From: Ampelocalamus luodianensis
Taxonomy: Eukaryota > Streptophyta > Magnoliopsida > Poales > Poaceae
Direction: 5' to 3'
Length of the DNA stretch: 64,000 bases
Assembly (NCBI GenBank): GCA_036346255.1
Contig: CM070632.1
Span: 52,650,896 to 52,714,895, forward strand
Shown: piece after piece, positions 23,745 through 37,100 of the stretch
Layout of the letters: every line of letters starts with the position of its first letter
Position numbering within the stretch: position 1 is the first letter of the stretch
Notes under the pieces: generated by a model
The model's database searches: none
What the model was told of the DNA's origin: nothing
The model's input: the letters and a program-made list of their open reading frames with translations, nothing else
Program-made: the position numbers and the translations under genes

Positions 23745-24330
23745 TCAATCAGCCATCTCGAAGAGCTCGGCGACTGTAGCCGAAGGATTTAAAGCGATAT
23801 CCTTTATAATCCTTCTACTGTGGACTCTCTGCTTGAAAGCTCTGATAACAGAAGAATCAGAAACTTCAGGTATAGAATTACGAACCTGACTGAAACGCCT
23901 GATGAATTGTCGTAGGGTCTCATGGTCATTCTGTCTCATCTTATGTAGGTCATCTTCGTTCTTGGGTCGGTTGTAGGTGCCTTGGAAGTTGGCCAACAGT
24001 AGGTCGCAAAGGTGTTACCACGAATAGATCAACTCTAGTGGCTGATTTAACAACCACGATCGAGCAGATCCTTCGAGCACAATAGGAAGGTAATTCGCTA
24101 TGACATGCTCTCCCCCTCCTGCTACTCGAACAACGGTCGTGTTGATCTGAAGGAATTCGATGGGATTCTGCGACTAGTCAAATTTCTCCATATTCACTGG
24201 TCGAAACCGCGGTAGCCAACGAACAGTTCAGAGATCAGGCGAGAACGCCCGATATCCGGTAATGAAATCATGACGCCTCCTTTGTAGGAAAGAAGGGTTG
24301 ATAAGACCTCCTGATCGACTAGGCTCACAT
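23745..24330 (-). pseudogene. Ty3/gypsy gag remnant
   Basis: The frame 23996-23745 reads ANFQGTYNRPKNEDDLHKMR, then QNDHETLRQFIRRFSQVRN and IPEVSDSSVIRAFKQRV, typical of the retrotrans-gag domain of grass gypsy elements. The upstream part (to about 24330) continues in broken frames. No LTR could be recognised to the right, so the element is truncated at both ends. Confidence 0.75.
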
Positions 24331-24340
24331 GTCAGTAAGC

Positions 24341-24545
24341 CTTATCAATTACAGGGTTATCGAAGCTACCTTATCAATTACAGGGTTATCGAAGCTAACT
24401 GGTCGTACAAGATTCTACGACCACAGGGTAGTCGTAGAAGGGCTTACGACTAAGTCATGGTCATAGAAAGGTTTACGACTAAGTCACGGTCATAAAAAAG
24501 GCTTACAACCAGGGGGTGGTTGTAGTAAGACTTATGACTACCTGG
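24341..24545. repeat. Direct duplication plus ~30-bp tandem repeats
   Basis: CTTATCAATTACAGGGTTAT occurs twice back to back (from 24341 and 24370). After it come about four diverged ~30-bp units built on TTACGACTAAGTCATGGTCA, each with an internal inverted pair (TACGAC / GTCGTA). It sits at the gag-side end of the gypsy remnant and may be its untranslated leader or LTR edge. Confidence 0.75.
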
Positions 24546-24941
24546 CTAAACCTATCCCTTATAAAGGGGTATAATTAAGATTAGTATAACAATATATTCA
24601 TCTATAATAAGAATTATAGCTAAATAGTAAATTGATGATTATTATATCCTCGTCCCTTGCTTACTCCAATGCAAACTATCTACTCATGATGTACTCTGAC
24701 ACTGACAACAATAACTTCCAGCGCTTTTTTTTTTACCTACCATTCCCTCCACACATTTCACTTCTTCCTTGGTCTATTTGCCTCTAATGCGTAGCAAGCA
24801 TCATAAGACACAATTGAAGTATTTGTACAAAGGGTGGTTTGGTTTATTTGCTTTTAATTCTCCCTCATATGGTTTTTGGAGTCAACCTATCAGCCAAACG
24901 CTTTCAACAGACAGCTCCAGATTCTCAGATAATCACAAGCA
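24546..24941. other. Short spacer left of the En/Spm element
   Basis: AT-rich sequence without a gene. The last 150 bp (GGGTGGTTTGGTTTATTTGC, then CAGCTCCAGATTCTCAGA) and the first bases after the CACTA element (GCAGAATCTGAAAAATAAAA) look like one small MITE-like repeat split by the CACTA insertion; this is inferred from phrase similarity. Confidence 0.4.
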
Positions 24942-25556
24942 CACTACCGGACTCAGGCACTTTGCCGAGTGCCTGAGGCACTAGGCAAAGGCTCCTTTGC
25001 ACTCGGCAAAGGCTTTGCCGAGTGCGACACTCGACAAAGGGCACTCGGAAAAAAATTAATCGGCAAAGCAGCCTTTGCCGAGTGTATTTTTTCGGGCACT
25101 CGGCAAAGGCTTTACCGAGTGCCGAGTCAGCACTCGGCAAAAAAAAGGCCCAGTTACGGCGCCGGCCCTGTTGACAGCCGCTTTGCCGAGTGCCAACCCG
25201 GCGGCACTCGGCAAAGATTTTTTACTTTTTTTTTTTGAAAATGTCTTTGCCGAGTGTCGGAATGATGGCACTCGGCAAAGTTTTAATTTTTTTTTTTTGA
25301 AAATTCTTTGCCGAGCGCGGGCCTGGCACTCGGCAAAGTTTTAATTTTTTTTTTTAAAAAAATTCTTTGCCGAGTGCCATGGTCATGGCACTCGGCAAAG
25401 CTGGAAAACTGGGATTTTCAGGTGCCCATATTCCCAACTTTGCCGAGTGCCATGACCATGGCACTCGGCAAGGACCTATTTGCCGTGTGTTGCACTCGGC
25501 AAAGTGATAAACTGCGTTTTTATTTGTTTTTACATTCCATCACGACAAACAAATCC

Positions 25557-25690
25557 ATCCAAACATATATCAGATCCATCACATATATATCACATCCATC
25601 ACATATATATCTCATCCATCACATATATATCATATCCATCACATATATAACAATAAGTGCTCAAGTCCATCCAAACAAATCCACAAGTTC
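25557..25690. repeat. Minisatellite in the CACTA left arm
   Basis: About six imperfect copies of CATCCATCACATATATAT lie just inside the left subterminal repeats. It is simple sequence without a coding frame of interest. Confidence 0.8.
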
Positions 25691-25899
25691 ATCACAGTCG
25701 ACAAGTGCATCATAAGTATATCACAAGTCCATCACCAAGTGAACAACAAATGAAAATACAACTACCATTCATCTCGAAGGTGGCCACTGCGATCGTGGTG
25801 AAGGAAAAGCTCCATCATTCGGGCGCATGAGGTGGATTATTCGAACCCGCCGATTGAGGTGCACAAAGGAGAAGAGATTGCATGTGAGACAAGATTACA

Positions 25900-27900
25900 T
25901 TAGATAACTAATCTAGGAAGGTAGAGGTCATACAAGCAAAGCACAAGCGAAAGCAAATAACTTTCATACTCACAGGAGTAGCTGCGTTGCGGGACGCGCG
26001 AGGCGGAGGTTGAGCGAACAGCCCACCGGCACAATGGCCCGTATGTTGCCCAAGACCTTGTAGGAACTCCATCATGTCCGCCGACCTCTGCGTCTGGGCT
26101 CGCCGCTCGCCCGCGGCCTCGGCTAGGCCGACATCCTCTGCCGCTTTCGGCCTCCGGCTCCGACGTTGCCTCATTTCTTGTTCGGCCGGACTGCAATATT
26201 TTACTCCAATATTTGATAATGCAAAGCCAATAAAGGTGTGTAAAGATCAATGTACGACGAGTAAAACAGAATAACCTCGAGTGCGTCGACCGGTCTTTGT
26301 CTGTGATGCTCGCCGTGGGCGTATGGCGGGCTCGCCGTGCTCGTGCTCGGATCCGGGAGAGATGGAGTAGAGGTTGTGTCGATGAGGCCGTCGCCAAGCC
26401 GAACCGCCCATGCTTCTTGCCTTGTCCCACCCTCATGACGATCTCTCCATCAAAGTCACGGTGCTCGGATCATGGTCCGCCCATGGACCGACCTTGCCGC
26501 CGACGTGTACTCACCGATGCGGGTGTGGGACGCGGGTTCGTACGCCTCGGCGGGTCCTCCGAGTTGAAGGAGACGTCGGACGTCGCCTTGCCCTTGTGGG
26601 CCATACACCATGCCCGGAAGTCCGAGCAATGCTGGGCACTATGTGACGCCGATCGCGAGAAAGACGAGAAGATAATTAGAAATCGTGCGAATTGAGCGTC
26701 ACAATAGATAAATGAATTCGTGTACCCATGCTTGTTTGTATGCGGAGAGGTCGCGTGCCTTGATGGTGTCTTGGACCTTGCATCATCAAACGACGGTCCC
26801 GGGCATCATCGTGCATCCGAGATACTCCTCAGTGAACCACTTGTCCACGATCATCGCCAAAGACTCGGGATACGATTGGCACCACGGGGAATCATCTACG
26901 TCATCAAGTATTTGACATATAAGAAGATCAAATTAAACGTACTTAATCTCAAAACGAATCAATATTAATGTTCTTCATCTACCTCAAGGTACCGGTCCTC
27001 GGTCGTCATGTTTCTTGCGTCTTTCTTGGTGACCTTCTCTCCAAGCTTCGACCCGTGGTAGGTTACGATGGCTCGGATGCGCACTCGTGATGCATGTCGG
27101 TGATGAGTTTTTACGTGCTTTGGTAGCCACCGTCCATACGGCCTCAAATCCTCATCGCATCTCGAAATAAATCGCATACAAACGCGATGTATCCATTCAT
27201 TATTTCAAGAAAAGTCCAATGAATGCGATGTATTGAGCAATGTTGTGCGAGGAGACTTACCCAAAACTCCGCCTTCACCCGCGCCGCCTTGTTGGGGTAC
27301 TCCGCATCGGGCCGACGACGTAGTGGTCAAACGAGTAGGCGGCTCCGCCTTTCCGGCGCACGTCACAATGCCGGGTAGTGTTGCTCGCATGAAGACCCGA
27401 GGATGCCATTGGGGAGCGTGCGCCACCACCCGACACAACCACCCAGTTCCTGCACAAGTGATTAAGAAAAATTATTAGTTTCTCTTTTTTTTCAACATAT
27501 CATATGAAGTAGTGGTGACAACATCTAAAGTTACTTACTTTTGCCCTTCGGGGCGAATCATCAGGCGTCGGTGAGGATGCGGAACCTGAGGGAGGCTCGC
27601 GGGACCTCGCAAGTAGACACTCGAAGAGGAAGAGGAGGAAGCAGAACCCGTGCCTACCGCCTCGTCGTCGTCCTCGTGCGCCCCCTCCTCCTCGCCCGTC
27701 TGCCGAACCAGCTCCTCGTCCGACTCGTCCACGGGCGCCACCTCCTCCTCCAGCACCTCCTCACGCGGCGTGGGAGGAGACGGCCCCTCTGCGGCGGCGG
27801 TCCTCTTCCTCCTCCTCCTGTCCGACCCCTCCGCCTCCTCCTCCGCAGTGCGTGGTCTCTGGTAAAGCGAGGACACGTCCCTACGACGGTCGCGGGCCAT
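25900..27900 (-). pseudogene. CACTA second gene (TnpA-like) remnant
   Basis: The N-terminal frame (27900-27535) starts MARDRRRDVSSLYQRPRT and becomes very Glu/Asp/Ser-rich. Further on, broken frames read GGCVGWW-like and PNGILGSSCEQHYPALVT stretches, followed by short exons toward 25908. This is the layout of the second gene of grass CACTA elements, whose product in En/Spm binds the subterminal repeats. Intron-exon joins cannot be settled by eye, and frames are interrupted. The role is known from the family, not shown here. Confidence 0.55.
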
Positions 27901-28002
27901 CTTTGTTCACTCACCTGCAATTAAAAAGAATAAGCAAGACGTAATTAGAAATAGATGCAAAATGAACAAAACATAATTACAAAAAACATAGTATTACATG
28001 TA

Positions 28003-31000
28003 TTAGAAATAATCTTCATGATTGGGATTAGCTAGATCATAGGTCTCGTCATCACTATCAACATTGTCCAAATCATCAACACTATCCGAAGGAGGAATGT
28101 TGTCTTCATTGTCATTGCCTAAACGTAATCGCTCAAGCATTTGTAAGTCCTTCACATTTCGCACCTCGTCTCCAGCGTCCTCGTCATCAACCCTTTCATT
28201 GTCTACTTCCATTCTTATCGCTTCGGTTAAGTCTATCTCAAACCTCCCTTGTAGCCCCTCTTCTTGAAAGAACTCTCCATCATATGTGTTTGGGTTGAAG
28301 TTGTAATCTTCATCGTTTGAGACAGGTAGTTTACCGTGTGGCGATACCTTGTGCACAATAGTCCAACCCTTAAGATGCTCTTTGTCTTGGCACGCGTATG
28401 GCGTATAATTAACCTGGATGGCCTGTTTGAGCCACAATGTAGACATCTTTTCCTGGATAGACGGAATCCTGTCGAATCTCGACTAGTCCAAGATTAGGGG
28501 TTCGTCTCGTTACTCCAGGATGAAACCAGAAGCATTTGAATATGACAGGATTAAGAGGTTTGGAACCATAAAATGGAAGTTCGTAGATTTCTTCAATTCT
28601 TCCATAATAGTCGAGGCCATCAGTGCCGGGCGTAAAAACTCCGTTGTTTGTGGTTTTTCGATTGGGCCGACTCTGCTCGTAGCTTGCTGTGTGAAAACGA
28701 TATCCATTCACGCCATAACGGTAAATGACTTGACCCTAACGACACGACCATTTGCAACCTGTCTCAACTCGTCACTTATAGACGCATCGGTTTGGGTCTG
28801 CAAGCTCAAGCAGGATAGATCGTTATATTATTCGAACGTACGATCAACTTGGAATGTCGAACTAAGTACGAGCTAAATTGGACGGTACCTTCTGTTTGAA
28901 CCAAGAAATGAAATCGGGCTCCTCGTCCCGCACTCGTGAAAGAAGGGTATCGGTTTCTGCGGGTAGGATCCCTTGATTCATGCCGGGATTGACGAAGAAA
29001 TTCCTGTACCAACGAGAAACAAGGGGTTGGGCGAAGAAACAAGGAGTGACGGCGTATTGAAACAAGTTCGTTGAGAACTTACCCAATGAACAGCCGCACC
29101 TCGACAAGGTTGGTCAACACATATAGCATGATCTGCGCCACTCTTCATATTTCAATTGCTTAGTGGTCGATGCACTTGCGCCCGAGTTGCCCTTGGAAAA
29201 GGCGAGGTTCGATTCATTTTCGCCAAGATTGTAACGAGGGGTGGATTATGAACGCTAGGAAGGTTCTCGTGTAGTATTTCTCTGTGAAGTTTGACACCTC
29301 CTCCGAATGTATGCCTCGCAATGGAAGCCTCAATTTTGGCTTTATTTCTACATTTTGGGCGAAGAGTCTTGGACATCTCTCGATTGGATAGCACCAACGA
29401 ACTGCACGGCCCCCATACGTGCCTCATACGGAGGTGCACAATCAAATCTTTGCATCGCCAAGAAAAATCCGGTGGAAAGATCTTCTCCAACTTACGAGCA
29501 ACACGGTGCCACTTTTTCCAAGTCATCAATGACGGTCCGAGATAGCTCCTTGGCACAAAGTGGCGAACTCAACTCTGCCAAAGACTTGCCGACATGCTCG
29601 GGGACATAGCCTCGAACCATCGCGGAAGAAGCCGCTCAATCCATATGTGGTAGTCATGACTCTTCATCCCGTTGATTCGCGAGTGCCTAAGTTCACTCCC
29701 CTCTTGATTCGTTGCATACCCATCGAGGAACATTAGCGTCTGGATCCATTCAAGTACTTCCCTCCTTTGGTCCTTTTTCAAGACGAAATCGGCCTTAGGC
29801 CTTCTCCATGTCTTGCCGCGACTAGGAGGTGCATCTCTTGATTTGGTCTATCGCATAACGTTGCGTGTCCACTCTAGCCTTAGGGTTGTCCTTAGACTTT
29901 TCGGTGTCCATGAGTGCCCAAAGTGCCTCGGCGACATTCTTTTCAAGTGTGCATTACATCAATGTTATGTGGCGTAAGAAGGTCATCGAAATAGGGAGCC
30001 TCGTCAAGCCCGACTTATGAGTCCACATATGTTGCTCACCATATCCCACAAAACCACCTTCTTGATTGGGCACGAGCATCTATGTGAGCATGAACCTCGG
30101 CACCGATCATAATCCGCGGTGCGGTCCGTCACACGACACCTTTCGTAAAGTTCTTGATGTCTTGTCCGAATGGATGGTCAAGAGGAGGAATTGACGATGT
30201 CGTCGAACGATGAGTACTTGCCACCCTTGTGCAACCAATGGAACCTCGCACCTTCCTTGCATACGGGCATGGGAACTTCCGTGAACACACCAGCGAGAAT
30301 AACCCATACGCCGGAAGTCATGCAGGAGTAGTGGTACCAAGCGTGCATTTGAAGCTTGTCTTTGTAGCTCGGTCGTATGTCCATACCCTTCGTCCCAAGC
30401 ACGGACCAATTCATCAAACACGGGCTCCATGAACACACCATATTACTCCCGGTGTCGGGAATTATCAACGACAAGAATACGTTATGTCGTTGAAAGGAGA
30501 CGCCGGGGAGATTGAGGGGATAACGAACACGGGCCAACATGTGTATGGGGCAGCCATCGGTCCATAAGGATTGAACCCATCATTGCCGGTAGCGACACGC
30601 ATTCGAGCCTCATCGCTTTCTCACGATGTTTGTCATCAAAGCGGGTCCATGCTTCACCATCGGATGGATGTACCATCTTGTCGATTGTACCGTTTGCCAT
30701 TTTTGTGCCATGTCATCATTTCGCGATTCCTCGGTCATGTATAGCCGTTGGATCCTCGGTAGGAACGGAAGGTACCGTAGGATTTTCACGGGATCGTAAG
30801 TCGCCTCTTCCGCCATCACGAGTCTACCTCCGTGTACCGGAGGATTTACACTGGACAAGACTTTGCACCCTTGTGTTCTTTCCTAAATAGGACGCACCCT
30901 TCGAACAAGCATGTATCCGCTCATACGGCATCTTAAGTGCACGAAGGAGTTTCGTGACTCGTACATGCTCTTTGGCGAATGTGGTCCTCGGTGGTGCCAA

Positions 31001-31522
31001 TCACGGTCAACATCTTATCGAAGCCTTCTCGACTCGAGTTTAACTCGGACTTCAACCCCATTAAGCGCCCAATGGCATCCACTTGAGACACCGTTGACCG
31101 ATCGTGAAGGGGTTTCGTGCGAGTCCATCATGTCGTAGAACGCCGTGCGGTGCCTCCATCTCCTCCTTCTCACGCCCTCATCGAACCGCCCTGGTGAAAG
31201 TCATCTAACATGTTCGCTACCCGGCATCGCATCATAAGCCTCGACGCGTGGTCTCACCACCTCCTCTCTCATACGATGGGCTTCACCATGGTGGACCCAC
31301 CGGGTGTAGTCCGCGTAAATCCATTCTTCAAAAGATGTTTACCCATGTTCACCTTGTTTACCCTTCTCCTGTTTCCACATTTGCTGCAGGACACAAAACT
31401 AGACAATGTCCTTTAGCGACCTTGCCAAATGCACGATTCAAGAAAGCATCGGTCTTGTTCATCCATTCGTGGTGTAATCACTCGACTTCTCCGGCCGTGT
31501 ACATCCAATGACGGTCATCCAT
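28003..31522 (-). pseudogene. CACTA TNP2-type transposase remnant (TnpD-like)
   Basis: The start at 31522 reads MDDRHWMYTAGEVE, then a stop, then LHHEWMNKTDAFLNRAFGKV, which is the transposase-associated domain. FMEPVFDELVRAWDEG (about 30435) and PLNLPGVSFQRHNVFLSLI (about 30510) belong to the TNP2 domain. MKSHDYHIWIERLLPRWF (about 29680) opens a DUF4218-like region running to about 29080. DUF4216-like sequence (DYYGRIEEIYELPFYG) follows near 28620, and an acidic C terminus ends at 28003. Domain order is normal for grass CACTA transposases. Many stops and frameshifts show it is dead. Confidence 0.8.
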
Positions 31523-32079
31523 CCTCTAACATATGTATCAGCGAGTAATGTAACCATCAATTGCATCTACGTGATCTACGACCATGATACGAAAAGAGGG
31601 GTTATACCTAGGGTGGCGGTGGAGTCAGGCTAGCGGGGCCGTGGCGGGTCGGTGCAGTGGCGAGGCGACGCGGTGCAGGCAGACCGGCAGCGGCGAGGAA
31701 GGCGATCGGGGTCGCCGAGGTACTCCGGCGCCGCTCGACTGGCTCTTCTCTGCAAAAAAAGAAACATAAAACTGTCAATACAAAATTTCGGCAGCACCTC
31801 CCCTGCACGGTGAGGTTTTCAAAACCTGCAAGAAAACCAACGGCACGATGGCCGACATGCACATATATATGAACGGCACGATGGCCGACATGCACAAGAT
31901 TATATCCAACCACATATATATAACAATGTCACAACCACTCCTACGACTATTCTTGCATGCAACCGTAATCAGCATTAATTATCCATCAATTATTCTTGCA
32001 CATATAATGACTAGCCTACACACACAAGAAAACCAGTTCATATCACAAGTCCTTTCAAAGTTTATACCTATCTCTCTTC

Positions 32080-32345
32080 CTCGGCGGCAGCAGGCGCGCG
32101 GCAGGCGGCGGCGGGGGCGCGCGGCGGCGGCGGGGCAGGCGGCGAGGCGGCAAAGCGAGAGCGCCCAGGCGCGGCGGCGAGGCGGCAAGCGGCGGGGCGG
32201 CGCGGCGCGGCGAAAGGGCGCGCGCGGCGGCGAGGCGGCGGCGAAGCGCGGCGCGGCGGCGCGCGGCGGCGCGGCGGCGGCAAGGCGGCGCGCGGCGCGC
32301 GCGCGGCGCGGCGGCGCGGCGCGGCGGCGGCGCGCGGTGTGTGCG
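32080..32345. repeat. GC-only low-complexity tract (GGC/GCG-rich)
   Basis: A 250-bp run of GGCGGCG, GCGCGGC and related steps lies inside the right arm of the CACTA element, followed by (TG)n-like sequence. Open frames through it are Arg/Ala-rich on both strands and are compositional artefacts. It lies just upstream of the TNP2 gene on the minus strand and may overlap its promoter or leader. Confidence 0.8.
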
Positions 32346-33304
32346 CGTGTGTGCATGTGTGCGGGTGTGTGCGTGCGCAAAAAGTATAAGTGTCGAAGGT
32401 TTGCCGAGTGCCCGCGATCTGGCACTCGGCAAACAATTTTGATTTTTTTATTTTTCTAATTTCTTTGCCGAGTGCCCGCGATCTGGCACTCGGCAAAGCG
32501 GATTTTTTTTTTAAATGTCTTTGCCGAGTGTCGGAATGATGGCACTCGGCAAAGTTTTTTTTTATCCCAGCTGGAGATGTCCTGGTTTGAAAGCATCGTA
32601 CGTGACAACATGCACGAAACCTTCTCAAATTTTTATCACAGCCTCCACATATGATATCATGACATCTCCACAAGTTTCATAATTTTGGACTTTGTTTGCT
32701 TTTATAGAATTTAAAACACTTCGCCCGCAAGTTCACGGTCGTGTTTCGTCAACAAGATGTCCGAAATTTCGGGTCCGTTCCTGGATACGGCCTCACACTA
32801 CACTCAATAACATGACTATCATTTTTTGAATCATTAAATTCCATTACTCGATGCACGTGCAGTTCAAATTTGTATTTTCCGAAATAATTATAGTAAATGA
32901 AATAAATTAACTAAGTATAACAAAAAGCCACAAAAATGTACCAAATCCTAACATAGAGTACCTGGTACTGTAGGAGGGCTACAAAAAAAATTTGGAGGCC
33001 AAAATAAATAAAAAATATGTTTGCCGAGTGCCACACAGACGACACTCGGCAAAGAATTATTTTGCCGAGTGCCAAACGGCCGGCGCTCGGCAAAATTTGA
33101 CGTCGGGCGGGGACCGTTACCTCAGCCCTGCTTTGCCGAGTGCCCTCCTTTGCCGAGTGCCTGGCACTCGGCAAAGGGTGAATTTACCGAGTGTTAAACT
33201 TTGCCGAGTGTGGTTATTTGCCGAGTGCGACACTCGGCAAAATATCTATTTACCGAGTGCCCGCTATTTGGCACTCGGCAAAGCAACTGTGTCCGGTAGT
33301 GGCA

Positions 33305-34133
33305 GAATCTGAAAAATAAAAATCTAAAACCCTACCTAAATCCTCCCTAAATCTGGTTGGCACGACGGACGGCGTTGTGGAGGTAGCCGGTGAGGCGGAG
33401 CCCTTGTGTTCGAGGACGAGCTCCTTGGCACCAGCGAGTGCCTTGTCATGGTTGCAAATTATGAATTTCACCGAGTGTTTGTATGCGTCACTTCATTAAC
33501 TAAATGCTAATGATGGACTGATACTAGTGTGCTCTTCTTCTTAGTTATGCGCCTGTTTGAACTATTAAATTTTGGCGTGCTCAATTTGTTTTGCAAATCT
33601 CTATATGCCTGTGTTCCTTGTTCATCGATGAATGCCATGCACTTCAGCTATTTACCCTGTGAAGGTAGTTACATGCAAAAGCAGGTTGAAACGTCTCTTG
33701 ATTCCCATACAAAACTGCTTGCTGAACGACCGCTTCTTCTCGTCACGCTGTGGCTCCGGTGCAATTGCTGTCGCTGTGCAATAATGAATCCTTGGGTTGG
33801 ACATGGACTGAGAGTGGCGGTCGATGTGCCATAATTACTCCCTTCTAGGTACTTGTATTTCTATTTTGGATACTTAAATGGAAGCTCTCAGCTTCACTTA
33901 AAAATCAAATAATATAGACTGTAACTAAAAGCAATAACTGGCTTATAACATGGATACGAAACTACATATAAGGGTTTAAATGCTTTTTTTAGAAGGAAAT
34001 ACAAGGGCAGATCTGGTTGGATACATCATACACACCTTAATGATACACTAGAATACATAAGACTTATCAAGTAAGCAGCAATAGAACACATAGGCTTATA
34101 GCTGGATATGATATCGTACATAACTAACTGTAA
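33305..34133. other. Spacer between the CACTA element and P450-2
   Basis: No gene is supported. A 55-residue minus-strand frame (33471 to about 33307) is open but matches nothing I know. From 33990 to 34133 the sequence is the probable 3' flank of P450-2. Confidence 0.4.
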
Positions 34134-37100
34134 CTAGACATGCGTTTTTGGGACGAGCAGGAGTTTTTCCTTGCGATGCAGCGTCAACCAGAACACCTCC
34201 GTCATATCGATGCCCTTTTCTCCCATCCCTGGCGGGAGCTCCCAGTCGAAACGGTACATGAGGTTCCCCAGCATGATCTCGACGGTGGAGATGGTAAAGT
34301 TGATGCCAGGGCACATCCTTCGTCCAGCACCAAATGGTAGGAACTGGAAATGGTTCCCCTTGAAATTGACGTCTGCGTCGCTGCCCATGTCGACAAACCT
34401 CTCAGGCTTGAACACCTGGGCATCCTCCCAGACGCTTGCATCCCTTCCGAGAGCCCAAGCGTTGACAAGGACTGGTATTTTGGCAGGAATCTTGTAGCCG
34501 TCGATGCGGACTTCGTCCATGGAGAGGTGAGGTGCAAGGAGCGGCGCTGGCGGATGCAGGCGGAGTGTCTCCTTGACGACGGCCTTCAGGTAGGTCATGC
34601 TGCCGAGGTCGTCTTCAGTCACTGTCTCTTGCCCCTTGGGTATGCTGCTCCTCAACTCGGCTTGTAGCTTGAGCATGACATGTGGATTCCTCACAAGCTC
34701 GGCCACGATAAAGTCTAGGACCATGGACGACGTGTCCGTTCCTCCGAAAAATATGTCCTGCACGCACGTAGATATAGGGTCGTTAATTCAGCGCACTACT
34801 CAAGACTAAGTGTACCTAATAATCAAATCGATTAAGAGACCGATAATATATGTTGAGATCTATATCTATACTAATTTAAATCTTTTCTAGAGGTCCTCAC
34901 GTTAATCGTAAAAGCAAAAAAAGCAAATTAATTGAAGAAAAGGAAAAAGCTAGAAATTGCCATATTAATTAGAGAAAAAAAAATATCAAATCCATTTATA
35001 TTGTAGCCTAAAGTACCGATCTACGGACATATAAGTAGTGTCCTTCTACCATCCCTATCGATATTTCATGGATTCCATATGTTCCAAGTTTTGTTTCGGA
35101 CTGAAATCCACAAAGAAAGGAAATAATAATTGCCATATATGCAGTTGACCGAATAGGTTCGGATCAAGTATCTTTTTGGTCGTGCTAGCTTATTACTTAT
35201 ATCTTCTTGCAAATTCAAACAAGGCATCAACACCTATGACTGAATCACACATACGAGAAATTTTTTCGTGCCACTCACAAGTAGATCAAACCTGAATAAA
35301 AAAAAAAAACAGCCATGCCCTGTATTCGGTGGTAACAAGATCAAGAGTACCAAAAAGGAATATGAGACAGGATTTTCTGCCCAGTTATAGCTACCACCCG
35401 GTATCCACGGTTCGATTTTCAAAAAATTCAACTTTCAACTCAAAATTTTTGAAAACTATCAATATCGTAGTTGAAAACTATGAGCTTAATTGACATCGGA
35501 GACTTTGAGCTCAAATTAGAATACTTCTAAATCAAAATTGCCCACTTTCATCTAAAAAATCAACTTTTAACTCAACTCTCAACAGGAAAATATCGAATTT
35601 CAACTTTAAAGATCCGGTTGGGTAGCTACCCTGAGCAGCCATATATTTCCCAAAGGAATTTATGCAAGAGATACAGCCGGATTCCAAAAAGACATCATGC
35701 CTTTTCTCATGCTCAAGAGTCAAGATTCAGAACAAATTAAATCTAGAGTCCACATATCATGTTTGAAGTACAAGGTTGAATTGGAGTGAAATAGGTAAGT
35801 GATTCAAAATTCAAATTAAAAAAGGAATATAATAATAATAAAATTAAAATAGGAGACAAATTCAAAAACAAAATTAATCAGTTTAGAGAAAAAGAAATCA
35901 AATTTGGAGTCAAACTTAATTCGGAAAAATTAAAGCTTTAAAGAAATTTGAATTTCACTTAACATTCCTATTATAATTTATATAAATTTTGAAACAAATG
36001 TTCTAAAACTCCAAAATTTTGGCTTCAAGTCTACTAAATGGATAATATATAAGATTTCAAACTTTGGATAATAAATTCTAAAATAAAACTACACCATCCA
36101 AATATATACATATTTGGAACTGACATATAAAAAGCAAATTAGTTTTCAAATGTTCACATTGTGAAACTTTTAATTTTAAACTTTTATAATTTGGTCATAA
36201 TTTTGCGTTCGTATCCCATTATGCCAATTTTTAAAGTAAAATTTAATGTACTAAAACTAATAGAAGGTGATGGTTATAATGTTTATCCTAATCGAGCACG
36301 TTTGAAAAAAAAAATAGTGTACTTAAAACAAAAGTAATAAAAAGGTAGGCCGCCCCGTACAATTACACGGGTTTGATGAATAGTTTGCTAAACAACATTC
36401 GACTATTTTCTTTTGTCAAAATAATCGAATTTTCATCCATCCGATATACTTTGAGATTTGTACTTCTTATCATATGATGAATTGAGTCCGAATTTATTAT
36501 GATTTTTTTTTCGGAATATAACGGATTCACCATATTGCCGTATTTTGTTGGTATAGAAATTTATTTTTTTTGTCTTTGTTTTTGCTCAATATCTCAAAAT
36601 ATATGTTAGATTTTGAATGTGATTGAAATATGAGTTATTAACCAAGAACAAAAATTACATAAATAAATTACTATAATTTATGTATAATGAAGTGGTAAAT
36701 GAACTAAAATTTGACTGTTTTTGGCTAAGAAAACAATCGAATCTTGTATAGACGGACATGTATGTTTGTGTGTCACGTGCAGTTTAGAATTTAGAAGCAT
36801 GCATGCGTGTAAATATGTGGTTTATGTGTTTGGCACTTACTATGAGCATGGCCTTGGTGTGATCTCTGGTGAGGCCGTACTCTTGCTCATGAGAGAGGAG
36901 AACTTCTATCAAGTCAGGCTCCTGTTGATCCACGAGCCTGCCTTCGTGGTCGTCGATCACCTGGTCGAGCAGCTCGTCCCATCTCCTCCTCACCTTGTCT
37001 GCTTTTGCACAGATGGCTCTCCTGATGAAGCCAACTTGGACTAACCTAGGGAAGTAGTCTTCGAGGTTGACGCCCCCGATGAGCGTCGCCGTCGCGTCGA

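Larger units (their letters stand above)
24942..33301 (-). mobile_element. En/Spm-type CACTA transposon, 8360 bp, TSD GCA
   Basis: The termini are CACTACCGGACTCAGGCAC on the left and, read inward from the right, CACTACCGGACACAG. A 3-bp direct repeat GCA flanks them (24939-24941 and 33302-33304). Both ends are packed with subterminal copies of TTTGCCGAGTGC and its complement (24942-25510 and 32395-33301). Between them, on the minus strand, lie a TNP2-type transposase remnant (about 31522-28003) and a second gene remnant (about 27900-25900), the usual two-gene order. Ends and TSD are intact but both genes carry stops or frameshifts, so it can no longer make its own transposase, though the ends could in principle still be recognised. 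Confidence 0.92.

Noticed and set aside
31979..32673. Frames of 125-203 codons in the GGC-rich tract
   Set aside because: Open on both strands through simple GC repeats; Arg/Ala-only translations.
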